The position numbers were made by a program, and so were the translations under genes. Shown in pieces: positions 34,650-42,907 of a DNA stretch of 57,914 nucleotides. Origin of the DNA: Candidatus Frankia nodulisporulans (GTDB lineage Bacteria; Actinomycetota; Actinomycetes; Frankiales; Frankiaceae); the NCBI RefSeq assembly GCF_902806475.1, contig NZ_CADCWS010000005.1:1-57914 (forward strand), in the 5' to 3' direction. Below the pieces are notes generated by a model that did not search any database, was not told the DNA's origin, and worked only from the letters and a program-made list of their open reading frames with translations. Within the stretch, counting starts at the first letter, position 1. Each line of letters opens with the position of its first letter.

Positions 34650-35678
34650 CTAACGACCGTGGCGCAGCGGGCGTGCCCCGCCGGGCCGGACAACGGGCAC
34701 CCGATCCAGAATGTCGGCCAGAATACGGCCGCATACCTCGGTGGCCGGCTCACCGGAAAGCAGGATCTCCGGATGGGCCAGCAGCCGGTGGGCCAGCACC
34801 GGAATCGCCATCTCCTGGACGTCGTCGGGTAGGACGAAGGCCCGCTGGTCGAGGGCGGCCCGCGCCCGGGCGGTGCGGATGAGGTGCAGCGCCGCCCGTG
34901 GGGAGGCGCCGAGCGACACATCGGGATGCGCGCGGGTGGCGCCGACCAGATCGACGATGTACTGGCGTACCTCGGGGGAGACGTGCACCGTGCGAACCAG
35001 GGCGACGAGCCGGATGATCTCGGCGGCGTCGGTGACCGGGGTGACGCCGGTCAGCGGATTGTTGCTGCCGTGCGAGTCGAGCATCGCCATCTCGGCGGCG
35101 GGTGACGGGTAGCCCATCGAGATACGGGCGGTGAAACGGTCGCGCTGGGCCTCGGGAAGCGCCCGGGTGCCTTCCATCTCCACCGGGTTCTGGGTGGCGA
35201 TCACCATGAACGGCGGTTCGAGCCGGTAGGTGACGCCGTCGACGGTGACCTGGTGCTCCTCCATGCATTCGAGCAGGGCCGACTGCGCCTTGGGCTCGGC
35301 CCGGTTGATCTCGTCGCCGACGACGATGTTCGCGAACACCGGGCCCGGCCGGAACTCGAAGTCGCGGGTGCCCTGGTTGTAGACGCTCACGCCGGTGACG
35401 TCACCGGGCAGCAGATCCGGCGTGAACTGGATGCGGCGCACCCGGGCGTCGATGGAACGGGCCAGGGCCTTGGCCAGCATCGTCTTGCCGACGCCGGGCA
35501 CGTCCTCGATAAGCAGGTGGCCTTCGGAGAGCAGCACCACGAGCGCGGTGGTGATCGCCTCGCCCTTGCCGTCGATGACGGTCTCGACCGAGGCGCGCAC
35601 GCGCCCGGCCACCTCGGCGAGATGACCGATGTCGGTCACCGGGTCACGCCAGTGACGCAGACCAGGATCGGTCACCAC
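34650..35678 (-). CDS. MoxR-family AAA+ ATPase
   Basis: A 342-residue cytosolic ATPase, first gene of the MoxR-DUF58-TgpA operon. GTG 35678 (VVTDPGLRHWRDPVTD) is chosen because GGAGGGGGA lies 9 nt before it; the open frame extends to 36029 but that part has poor codon bias. Walker A is IEDVPGVGKTMLAKAL, followed by RIQFTPDLLPGDVTG, Walker B NIVVGDEINRAEPKAQSALLECMEE, sensor 1 IATQNP and the lid GASPRAALHLIRTARARA. All AAA+ elements are intact. It is divergent from mraZ across a 727-bp region rich in short repeats. Confidence 0.93.
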   Translation of the reverse strand: MVTDPGLRHWRDPVTDIGHLAEVAGRVRASVETVIDGKGEAITTALVVLLSEGHLLIEDVPGVGKTMLAKALARSIDARVRRIQFTPDLLPGDVTGVSVYNQGTRDFEFRPGPVFANIVVGDEINRAEPKAQSALLECMEEHQVTVDGVTYRLEPPFMVIATQNPVEMEGTRALPEAQRDRFTARISMGYPSPAAEMAMLDSHGSNNPLTGVTPVTDAAEIIRLVALVRTVHVSPEVRQYIVDLVGATRAHPDVSLGASPRAALHLIRTARARAALDQRAFVLPDDVQEMAIPVLAHRLLAHPEILLSGEPATEVCGRILADILDRVPVVRPGGARPLRHGR

Positions 35679-35830
35679 CAGTGTCCCCCTCCGGGAGTCG
35701 GTCGTTCGGGTGTCGATGCGTTCGGGCGCGCGTTCGGGTGCCGAGACCGCGAGGGGCTCGGCACCGGGCGGCACCGCCCGCGAGCGTCTCGTCACCGGTC
35801 GGTGCGCGGCTTGTTCAGGCAGTGCCCGTT

Positions 35831-35872
35831 TCTTTTGAGTGTGACATCCGCTCTTTTGAGTGTGACATCCGC
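35831..35872 (+). repeat. Perfect 21-bp tandem duplication
   Basis: A 21-bp unit beginning TCTTTTGAGTGTGACATC and ending CGC occurs twice with no mismatch and no spacer (35831-35851, 35852-35872). It lies about 150 bp upstream of the moxR start. The unit is AT-rich for this genome and could hold a regulator site (GTGTGACA) present in two copies. Confidence 0.75.
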
Positions 35873-35973
35873 AGGTCCGCCGCAGGAGACAGTGGTCGCG
35901 GAATCTCACGTCCTCGCGCTTGTGTACGGACAGCCGCCGGACGGACTCGACCGACGCCCACAGATCGGTGCTG

Positions 35974-36006
35974 GGTTGGTACGGGGTTGGTACGGGGTTG
36001 GTCGGG
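35974..36006 (+). repeat. 11-bp tandem repeat GGTTGGTACGG
   Basis: Two perfect copies of GGTTGGTACGG (35974-35984, 35985-35995) and a third diverged copy (GGTTGGTCGGG, 35996-36006). The 11-bp period equals one DNA turn. The role is unknown. Confidence 0.65.
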
Positions 36007-36200
36007 GCCCCCGAGCGGGGGTCACCCACCCGTGCCGGAGGCGTTCCACCGACGTGCGATCTGGTCGACCGAGGCGTTGCAGGTAGAGCCTGTTTCTGTC
36101 TGGTTTTCGCGGTTTATACCATCCCGTAACAGGGCATAGCAGGCGCCCGCTGATGGAGTGTTCCTGGTGGGTTGGTGCGGGGTGTCGAGGGGGTGTTGGA

Positions 36201-36240
36201 TGGGGGGTAGTGGAGTAGAGTGGCGCGCAGTGGGGGGCAT
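36201..36240 (+). promoter_or_regulatory. MraZ-box candidate: four 10-bp-phased TGG repeats
   Basis: Four consecutive 10-bp units all begin TGG: TGGGGGGTAG, TGGAGTAGAG, TGGCGCGCAG, TGGGGGGCAT. MraZ is known to bind arrays of (G)TGGG-type direct repeats at 10-bp spacing in front of its own operon. The array ends 165 bp before the mraZ start codon. Confidence 0.65.
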
Positions 36241-36248
36241 CAGCGTGC

Positions 36249-36345
36249 AGATGGGCCTGCGGATGGGTTCTGTAGGTGAGCCCAGCGGATGGGCCTGGCG
36301 GATGGGCCCGGCGAACGGGTCCTGCGGATGGGTCCTGCGGCCGGT
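36249..36345 (+). repeat. Degenerate GGATGGG repeats in the mraZ leader
   Basis: GGATGGGY or close variants recur at about 36250, 36260, 36277, 36300 and 36326, with a diverged GAACGGGT near 36313; most are followed by CCTG or CCCG. They lie between the MraZ-box candidate and the mraZ ribosome-binding site. They may extend the operator or be leader slippage repeats. Confidence 0.45.
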
Positions 36346-36405
36346 TCTGGGCTATCGGTCGCTGTCCTCCCGGTAAGTGGTCGTGGCAGGGAGGTCGAGG
36401 GCGCC

Positions 36406-36837
36406 GTGTTCCTCGGCAGTCACACGCCGCGGCTGGATGACAAAGGGCGGTTGACACTGCCCGCGAAGTTCCGGGACGAGTTGGAAGGGGTGCTGGTGAT
36501 CACCAAGGGTCAGGAACGCTGCCTGTACGTCTTTCCGATGGCGGAGTTCACCCGGATCAGCGACTCCCTGCGCACAGCTCCGGTAACCGCCAAGGCGTTG
36601 CGTGACTACAGCCGGATCTTCTTCTCGTCCGCCGCTGACGACGTACCCGATCGGCAGGGGCGAATTACCATTCCCGGCCCGCTGCGCGCCTATGCGGGTT
36701 TGGTCCGCGAGTGCGTCGTCAACGGTGCGAACACCAGGGTCGAGGTGTGGGACGCCACGCGTTGGCAGACCTACCTGGACAGCCAGGAGGAATCGTTCGC
36801 CGAGCTGTCCGAGGAGGTCCTGCCCGGAGTGATCTGA
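36406..36837 (+). CDS. mraZ: MraZ transcriptional regulator
   Basis: A 143-residue DNA-binding protein made of two SpoVT/AbrB-like swapped-hairpin repeats. It represses the division operon in Escherichia coli and is conserved as its first gene. GTG 36406 ([19 protein letters not shown]) follows GGGAGG and GAGG sequences. Both family signatures are present: [13 protein letters not shown] in the first half and [18 protein letters not shown] in the second. The likely binding site is the four-repeat array at 36201-36240. The following gene rsmH lies 166 bp downstream, a gap with no recognised element. Confidence 0.95.
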   Translation: MFLGSHTPRLDDKGRLTLPAKFRDELEGVLVITKGQERCLYVFPMAEFTRISDSLRTAPVTAKALRDYSRIFFSSAADDVPDRQGRITIPGPLRAYAGLVRECVVNGANTRVEVWDATRWQTYLDSQEESFAELSEEVLPGVI

Positions 36838-37003
36838 GTCGTCCTGGGCCGCGCGTGTCGCGGTCCGCCCGGCCCGCCTCCCGTTCACCTTCACCGGCCG
36901 CCTCTTCCCCGGCGACCGGCGCCAGGTGGGCGTGGAAGCCCTCACGCACAGCTGAAGAAGACGAGGTTCACGAGCGGTCGAGGGAGGCTCAGCACTGAAC
37001 GCG

Positions 37004-37987
37004 ATGCACACGCCTGTGCTGACCGACCGGGTACTCGATCTGCTCGCCCCGGCCCTGACCACGCCGGGTTCCGTGGTGGTGGACGCGACCGTGGGTCTTG
37101 GTGGGCACACCGCCGCGCTGCTCGAACGGTTCTCCGAGCTCCAGGTGATCGGGCTCGACCGCGACCCGGAGGCGCTCGCGCGCAGCCAGGCCCGCCTGGA
37201 TGTCGTCGCCGGCGGCCGGTTCCGGCTGGTCCAGGCCGTCTACGACGAGATCGGCGAGGTGCTGGCGCGCCTGGGTCGGGCCTCCGTGCGCGGGGTTCTG
37301 TTCGACCTCGGGGTGTCGTCCCTGCAACTCGACACCGACGAACGCGGTTTCGCCTACTCCCGGGACGCCCCGCTGGACATGCGGATGGACGGCGGCGACA
37401 GCGGCGGGCAGACCGCGGCCGACATCCTCAACCATTACGACGCCGCGGCCCTCGCCCGCGTTCTGCGGGTCTACGGCGAGGAGCGGTTCGCCCGACGCAT
37501 CGCCGAGGCGGTCGTGCGAGCCCGCGCCGACGCGCCGTTCACCACCTCGGCCCGCCTGGTCGACCTGGTCCGCGACGCGATTCCGGCGCCGGCCCGGCGC
37601 ACCGGCGGCAACCCGGCCAAACGCACCTTCCAGGCACTGCGCATCGAGGTCAACACCGAGCTGGACGTCCTGGCCCGGGCGCTGCCCGCGGCCTTCGACG
37701 CCCTCGACGTCGGCGGGCGTGTGGTGGTCCTGTCCTACCACTCGCTGGAGGACCGGATCGTCAAGCACCAGCTGGCGCCGTACGCGCAGACGCTGGTCCC
37801 GCCGGACATGCCGGTGATCCCGGCGGGTGCCGCGCCCCGGCTGCGCTGGCTGACCCGGGGTGCCGAACCCGCGAGCGAAGCAGAGAAGTCCGACAACCCG
37901 CGGGCGGCCTCCGTCCGACTGCGGGCCGCCGAACGTACGGCCCCGAACCCGGGTCAGGCCCGGCCCACCATCGGAGGTGCATCGTGA
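37004..37987 (+). CDS. rsmH: 16S rRNA (cytosine-1402-N4)-methyltransferase
   Basis: Methylates C1402 in the ribosomal decoding centre. The 327-residue sequence starts [14 protein letters not shown] and contains [15 protein letters not shown] (SAM motif I), [38 protein letters not shown] and, near the end, [17 protein letters not shown] and [15 protein letters not shown], all family signatures. Length is normal. ATG 37004 is used; GGGAGG lies about 20 nt upstream, a little far. Its stop overlaps the ftsL start by 4 nt, as usual in actinobacterial division clusters. Confidence 0.95.
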   Translation: MHTPVLTDRVLDLLAPALTTPGSVVVDATVGLGGHTAALLERFSELQVIGLDRDPEALARSQARLDVVAGGRFRLVQAVYDEIGEVLARLGRASVRGVLFDLGVSSLQLDTDERGFAYSRDAPLDMRMDGGDSGGQTAADILNHYDAAALARVLRVYGEERFARRIAEAVVRARADAPFTTSARLVDLVRDAIPAPARRTGGNPAKRTFQALRIEVNTELDVLARALPAAFDALDVGGRVVVLSYHSLEDRIVKHQLAPYAQTLVPPDMPVIPAGAAPRLRWLTRGAEPASEAEKSDNPRAASVRLRAAERTAPNPGQARPTIGGAS

Positions 37988-38973
37988 CCGCCACCGCGCA
38001 GCCGCTTTCCCGCGACGATCGCGCTGCCCGTCCGGCCTCCTCCGGTCGCGCCGCCACCTCGGGCCGGTCCGGTTCGACTGGTCGTACCGGTTCGTCGGGC
38101 CGGGCGGGTTCGGCCGGTCGCGCCCGGTCCGCGGCGACCCGGTCGGCCCAGGAACCGCCGGCGGGCCCACCGATCCCGCCGGGTCGCGCCGCGTCGATGC
38201 GGGCGGCGGCACCGGCCCGCTCGGCCGCCGCGACCGCTCCCGTCCTCGAGCCGGCACCGCGACGCGCACCCGTGCGGGTGCGGCTCACGGTCGTGCGGCC
38301 GGCGCCGCCGGGAGCCCGCAAGGGTCCCTTCGTCTTCCTGCTGCTCATACTGCTCGGCGCCGGGCTGCTCGGGCTGCTGCTGCTCAACCTGGCGCTGATG
38401 GAAGGCTCCTTCCAGGAGTCCAAGCTGCGCACCCGGGCGGCGTCGCTCGCGGACGCCCAGCAGGCCCTCACGCTCCAGGCCGACCAGCTCTCCGACCCGG
38501 CGGCGCTGGCCGCCGCGGCCGCCCGCGACGGCATGGTGCCCGGTGGCGTCCCGCAGTATGTCGCCCCCGGCTCGCCGCTGCCCGCCGGTGCCCGGGTGCT
38601 GTCCCGGTCGCCAGAAGGCGGTGCCATCCTCGTGATCGTGCCCGCGCCGGCCGACCAGCAGGCCGCGACACAACAGCCGGCCGCGTCCGATCCGCGGACC
38701 ACGGCGTCCGAGCCGCAGACCACAGCCGGTCAGCAGACCACAGCCGGTCAGCAGACCACAGCCGGTCAGCAGACCACAGCCGGTCAGCAGACCACAGCCG
38801 GTCAGCAGACCACAGCCGGTCAGCAGACCACAGCCGGTCAGCCGGCGGCGGTCGATCCGCGGGACACGACGGCAGCGACCACCGGGACGAGCGCGACCAC
38901 CGCGGATGCCGCCGCGGCCGGTGGTGACGCCGCGACCGGCGGGCAGGCCGGGCCGGGTGACACCGGACGGTGA
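37984..38973 (+). CDS. FtsL-like divisome protein with a tandem-repeat tail
   Basis: A 329-residue single-pass protein in the ftsL position between rsmH and ftsI. The layout is: Ser/Gly/Arg/Ala-rich cytosolic region (1-110), membrane helix (about 115-138), a short helical coil ([26 protein letters not shown]), the actinobacterial feature [11 protein letters not shown], then an extracytoplasmic tail. The tail holds seven perfect copies of a six-residue unit QTTAGQ, encoded by an 18-bp repeat. Usual FtsL proteins are half this length. GTG 37984 overlaps rsmH. The coil and position support the FtsL role (FtsB/FtsI partner); the extensions have no known function. Confidence 0.78.
   Translation: MTATAQPLSRDDRAARPASSGRAATSGRSGSTGRTGSSGRAGSAGRARSAATRSAQEPPAGPPIPPGRAASMRAAAPARSAAATAPVLEPAPRRAPVRVRLTVVRPAPPGARKGPFVFLLLILLGAGLLGLLLLNLALMEGSFQESKLRTRAASLADAQQALTLQADQLSDPAALAAAAARDGMVPGGVPQYVAPGSPLPAGARVLSRSPEGGAILVIVPAPADQQAATQQPAASDPRTTASEPQTTAGQQTTAGQQTTAGQQTTAGQQTTAGQQTTAGQQTTAGQPAAVDPRDTTAATTGTSATTADAAAAGGDAATGGQAGPGDTGR
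38716..38841 (+). repeat. In-frame 18-bp tandem repeat, seven perfect copies
   Basis: CAGACCACAGCCGGTCAG is repeated seven times without mismatch (126 bp), encoding QTTAGQ x 7 in the FtsL-like protein. Perfect identity at third codon positions implies recent expansion or homogenisation, so copy number probably varies between strains. Confidence 0.95.
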
Positions 38974-41165
38974 GCCCGAGCGAGCGCGGCCCGTCAGGCT
39001 CCGACGCCCGCCGCCCATCGGAGGGCAGGACCTCCGGGTCTCGCACGTCAGCCGCGCGCCCGTCGGAATCGGGCAGATCCGCGGCCGGCCGGACGTCGGG
39101 CACCCGGGCGTCGACCTCCCGTAGCTCCCAGACCCGAAGCTCGCAGACCCGTAGCTCGGTGACCCGAGGTGCTGGGGCACGAGGTGCTGGGACGCGCGGG
39201 TCCGCAACGCGCGGCGCTGGCACCGGGACCACCGGAAGTCGTGGCGTCGGCGCCCGGGCGTCCATGCGGGGGGAGTCGTCCCCGCGGGGGTCGGCGACCC
39301 GGGGGGTGGTGACGCGCGCGTCGAGGACGCGGGGCTCGGCGGGTCGGCTGGCCGAGGGTCTGCGTGGCGGGGGGCGTCCGGGTGGCGGCCGGCGACCGCC
39401 ACGGCCGGTGGTGCCGCGGACCTACCGCCTGGGCAGCCCGCGTCGGCGGGTCCGGGTGACGGTCGTGCTCATGGTGGGACTGCTCGGCATTCTCGCGCTG
39501 CGACTGACCCAGCTGCAGGGGATCTCCGCGTCGAGGTACGCGGCCCAGGCCGAGGCGCAGCGGCTGCGGGTCATCCCGCTGCCCGCGGCCCGCGGCGCTA
39601 TCACCGACCGGACCGGGCACACCCTCGCCCAGCACGTCGAGCTGCGTGCCGTCTACGCCAACCCGTCGAACATCAAGAACGTGCCGCTCACCGCGGCCAG
39701 GCTCGCCCCGCTGCTCGGCGAGAGCGTCGCGACGCTGACGAAGCGGATGACCACCGACCCGGACGCGGGCGTCAAGTTCGTCTACCTGGCCCGGCGACTC
39801 ACCCCGCAGGTCGGCGACAAGGTCACCAGACTGGGACTGGCCGGTATCGGGATCACCGAGGAACGCGGGCGCACCTACCCGGGTGGGTCGCTGGCGGCGA
39901 ACGTCGTCGGGTTCATGCGCAGCGGCAAGGGCGACTCCCTTGTCGGCGGTGGCGGCATGGAACTCGAATACGACCAGCAGCTGCGCGGCGCCGACGGCAA
40001 ACGCCAGCTGATGGCCAACCCGGAGGGCATCGAGATCCCCTCCGGACGTACCTCCCAGACCGATCCGGTGCCGGGTTCGGCGTTGCGGCTCACCCTTGAC
40101 CGGGACATCCAGTGGAGCGCCCAGAACGCCATCGCCGAGGCCGTTCAGTCGTCCCAGGCGGACGGTGGCACCGTCGTCGTGATGGACCCGCGCACCGGCG
40201 ACATCCTGGCGATGGCCGACGCGCCCACGTTCGACCCGAACCACATCACCGCCAAGGACACCGCCGCGCTGGGTAACCGGGCCACCCGGGACGCCTACGA
40301 GCCCGGCAGCGTCAACAAGGTGATCACGATGGCGGCGGCGCTGGACCAGGGGCTGATCACCGACCAGACACCGGTGACCATCCCACCGTCCATCGTGCGC
40401 GGCGGGGTGAGCATCGAGGACTCCGAGAAGCACGGTGTGGAGCACCTGACGACGGCCGGTGTGCTGGCCCGCTCGAGCAACATCGGCACCGTGGAGATCG
40501 CCGACCAGGTCGGGCGGGCAGGACTCGAACGGGCGCTGCGGGCCTTCGGTCTCGGCGCCCGGACCGGGCTGCACTTCCCCGGTGAGGGCAGCGGCCTGCT
40601 GCCACCCTCGAAGGACTGGTCGGGCAGCCAGGCGGCCACCATCTCCTACGGCCAGGGCATGTCGGCGACCGCCCTGCAGATGGCCTCGGTGTACGCCACG
40701 GTCGCCAACGGCGGCGTGCGGGTCACCCCGCGCCTCGTCGACGCCGTCACCGGCCCGGATGGTGTCGTCACCACCGCCGCACATCCGCCCGGCCAGCGGG
40801 TCATCAGCGCGCAGACCGCCTCGACGCTGACCGCGATGCTCGAGACGGTCGCCACCAACGAGGGCACCGCGCCGCTCGCCCAGGTTCCCGGCTACCGGGT
40901 CGCCGGCAAGACGGGCACCGCCTACCGGCCCGACCCGGTGCACGGCGGCTACCAGGGGTACACGTCGTCGTTCATCGGGTTCGCCCCGGCCGACGCCCCG
41001 CGGGTGGTGGTCGAGGTCGTCCTCGACAACCCGAAGAACGGGTACTACGGCGGGCAGGTCGCCGCGCCGGTGTTCCAGAAGGTGATGAGCTTCGCGCTGA
41101 CCACCCTCGGGGTGCCGCAGCCGACGACGAAGCCCTCCCCGCTCGTCCTCGACCTTGACCAATAG
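38970..41165 (+). CDS. ftsI: Penicillin-binding protein, septal transpeptidase FtsI (PBP3)
   Basis: A 731-residue class B PBP cross-linking septal peptidoglycan. GTG 38970 overlaps the ftsL stop. Residues 1-155 are an unusually long Ser/Arg/Gly/Thr-rich cytosolic region with degenerate repeats (SSQTR, TRGAG). The membrane helix is at about 162-182 (VVLMVGLLGILALRLTQL). The pedestal begins ISASRYAAQAEAQRLRVIPL. The transpeptidase has all three motifs: S447-VN-K450 in YEPGSVNK, S502-S-N504 in ARSSN, and K647-TG in AGKTGTA. An unannotated frame on the opposite strand over most of the gene is a GC artefact. Confidence 0.94.
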   Translation: MSPSERGPSGSDARRPSEGRTSGSRTSAARPSESGRSAAGRTSGTRASTSRSSQTRSSQTRSSVTRGAGARGAGTRGSATRGAGTGTTGSRGVGARASMRGESSPRGSATRGVVTRASRTRGSAGRLAEGLRGGGRPGGGRRPPRPVVPRTYRLGSPRRRVRVTVVLMVGLLGILALRLTQLQGISASRYAAQAEAQRLRVIPLPAARGAITDRTGHTLAQHVELRAVYANPSNIKNVPLTAARLAPLLGESVATLTKRMTTDPDAGVKFVYLARRLTPQVGDKVTRLGLAGIGITEERGRTYPGGSLAANVVGFMRSGKGDSLVGGGGMELEYDQQLRGADGKRQLMANPEGIEIPSGRTSQTDPVPGSALRLTLDRDIQWSAQNAIAEAVQSSQADGGTVVVMDPRTGDILAMADAPTFDPNHITAKDTAALGNRATRDAYEPGSVNKVITMAAALDQGLITDQTPVTIPPSIVRGGVSIEDSEKHGVEHLTTAGVLARSSNIGTVEIADQVGRAGLERALRAFGLGARTGLHFPGEGSGLLPPSKDWSGSQAATISYGQGMSATALQMASVYATVANGGVRVTPRLVDAVTGPDGVVTTAAHPPGQRVISAQTASTLTAMLETVATNEGTAPLAQVPGYRVAGKTGTAYRPDPVHGGYQGYTSSFIGFAPADAPRVVVEVVLDNPKNGYYGGQVAAPVFQKVMSFALTTLGVPQPTTKPSPLVLDLDQ

Positions 41166-41296
41166 CCGCGGATGCCCCGCGTGTCCAGGCTCGTTCGGCG
41201 AGTCGGGCCCGGGTCCAGGCGTGTCCGGCGCGGGACCACCCCCATGCCCGGGCGCCCGTGCGGATGCCCGTGCCGGCGCCCACTAAGGTCGTCAGC

Positions 41297-42907
41297 GTGA
41301 CCTCTCCGGCACCCCGACCGGCCGCCACCGCGCCCTGTGCCCTGGCTGACCTGCGCACGGTCCTCGCCGACACCGGCGCGGACGCCGCTTTCGACGCCGT
41401 GGCCGTCCTCGGTGTCACCCACGACTCCCGGCAGGTTCGTCCGGGGGATCTGTACGCGGCCCTGCCCGGGGCACACGTGCATGGTGCCCGGTTCGCCGCG
41501 CAGGCGTTCGCCGCGGGTGCGGTGGCCGTGCTCACCGATCCCGCGGGCGCCCATCTGATCGCCACCGACAGCGACCGCGATGGTTCGCCGACTCCGGCCT
41601 CGGCCGCGGGGTCGGCGTCGGTACCGGTGCTGGTGAGCGCCGATCCGCGGCGTGACCTCGCCGCGGTGGCCGCCCGGGTCTACGGCGACCCGTCGGCCCG
41701 GCTGCGGCTGCTCGGCGTCACCGGCACGAACGGCAAGACGACGACCGCCTTCCTGCTGGACGCGGGTCTGCGGGCCGCCGGCCACACCACGGGGCTGATC
41801 GGCACGGTGGAGACCCGCGTCGGCGCGCAGCGGCTGGCCAGCGCCCACACCACCCCGGAGGCCAGCGATCTGCAGGCGCTGCTGGCGCTGATGGTGGAAC
41901 GCGGCGTCGACGCCACCGCGATGGAGATCTCCAGCCACGCGCTGGCCCAGCACCGCGCGGACGCGCTGCACGTCGCCGGTGCGCTGTTCACCAACCTCAG
42001 CCAGGATCACCTGGACTTCCATCCGACGATGGAGGACTACTTCGAGGCCAAGGCGACCCTGTTCGCGCCCGGACGCGCCGACGTGGCCGTGATCGGCGTC
42101 GCCGACCCGTGGGGCCGCCGCCTCGCCGCCCGCCGCCCGGACGCGATCACCTTCGCCGTCGAGGGCCCGGCGGACTGGACGGTCGCGGAGCTGTCCGCCG
42201 GCCCCACCGGCTCGGACCTGGTCGCCCACGGCCCGCACGGCCTGCGGGTACCGCTGTCGGTGCCGCTGCCCGGCCGGTTCAACGTCGCGAACGCGCTCGG
42301 CGCCCTGGCGCTGCTCGTCGCGGTCGGTGTCGACGCGAACCGGGCGGCCGTGGGCATCGGCGCGCTGCCCGGCGTCCCCGGACGGATGGAACGGGTCGAG
42401 GCCGGGCAACCGTTCCTCGCCCTCGTCGACTTCGCGCACACCCCCGACGCGGTGACCACGCTGCTGGAGACCGTCCGGCCGCTGGTGAAGGGCCGCCTGA
42501 TCACCGTGCTCGGCTGCGGCGGTGACCGGGACCGTGGCAAGCGTCCGCTGATGGGCGAGGCCGCCGCGACACTCGCCGACCTCGCGATCCTGACCAGTGA
42601 CAACCCGCGCTCCGAGGACCCGGCGGCCATCCTGGCCGAGATGCTCGCCGGTGTACCCGCGCATCTGCGGGTGGACAGTCGCGTCCTGGTGCGGCCGGAC
42701 CGGTCCGCTGCCATCGCCGCCGCGGTGGCCGCCGCCGGCCCGCAGGACGCCGTCGTCGTCGCGGGCAAGGGCCATGAATCCGGCCAGGAACAGGCCGGTG
42801 TGATCACCCCGTTCGACGACCGGATCGTGCTGCGGGCCGCGCTGGACGCCCTGGACGCGGGCCATCGGGCCGAATCCGAGGGTCCGACGGGTCGGGTGCG
42901 TGGATGA
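41297..42907 (+). CDS. murE: UDP-MurNAc-L-Ala-D-Glu:meso-DAP ligase
   Basis: Adds meso-diaminopimelate to the peptidoglycan precursor, ATP-dependent, cytosolic; 536 residues from GTG 41297 (VTSPAPRPAATAPCALADL). The start is preferred to 41258 because AAGG lies just before it and the earlier residues are not conserved. The P-loop is GTNGKTTT at 143-150; TTPEASDLQALLA and MEISSHALAQHR follow; FTNLSQDHLDFHPTMEDYF is typical. D435-N-P-R in SDNPRSEDP is the specificity motif for meso-DAP as opposed to lysine. The stop overlaps the murF start. Confidence 0.95.
   Translation: MTSPAPRPAATAPCALADLRTVLADTGADAAFDAVAVLGVTHDSRQVRPGDLYAALPGAHVHGARFAAQAFAAGAVAVLTDPAGAHLIATDSDRDGSPTPASAAGSASVPVLVSADPRRDLAAVAARVYGDPSARLRLLGVTGTNGKTTTAFLLDAGLRAAGHTTGLIGTVETRVGAQRLASAHTTPEASDLQALLALMVERGVDATAMEISSHALAQHRADALHVAGALFTNLSQDHLDFHPTMEDYFEAKATLFAPGRADVAVIGVADPWGRRLAARRPDAITFAVEGPADWTVAELSAGPTGSDLVAHGPHGLRVPLSVPLPGRFNVANALGALALLVAVGVDANRAAVGIGALPGVPGRMERVEAGQPFLALVDFAHTPDAVTTLLETVRPLVKGRLITVLGCGGDRDRGKRPLMGEAAATLADLAILTSDNPRSEDPAAILAEMLAGVPAHLRVDSRVLVRPDRSAAIAAAVAAAGPQDAVVVAGKGHESGQEQAGVITPFDDRIVLRAALDALDAGHRAESEGPTGRVRG

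Larger units (their letters stand above)
35679..36405. other. Divergent control region between moxR and mraZ
   Basis: No gene is supported in these 727 bp. It contains, in order: a 21-bp perfect tandem duplication (35831-35872), an 11-bp tandem array (35974-36006), a less GC-rich stretch with a possible -10 TATACC (36115-36120, no good -35 seen), the four-repeat MraZ-box candidate (36201-36240), and degenerate GGATGGG repeats (36249-36345). Promoters for both directions must lie here. Confidence 0.55.

Noticed and set aside
35679-36029. N-terminal extension of MoxR to 36029
   Set aside because: The extension has poor codon bias, includes the 21-bp tandem duplication and lacks AAA+ features; GTG 35678 has a strong ribosome-binding site.
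38716-38841. Regular repeats that could be taken for a CRISPR array
   Set aside because: The 18-bp units are contiguous with no spacers and encode QTTAGQ in frame within the FtsL-like protein.
39048-41162. 704-codon minus-strand open frame opposite ftsI
   Set aside because: No recognisable domain; it mirrors the third-position GC bias of ftsI.
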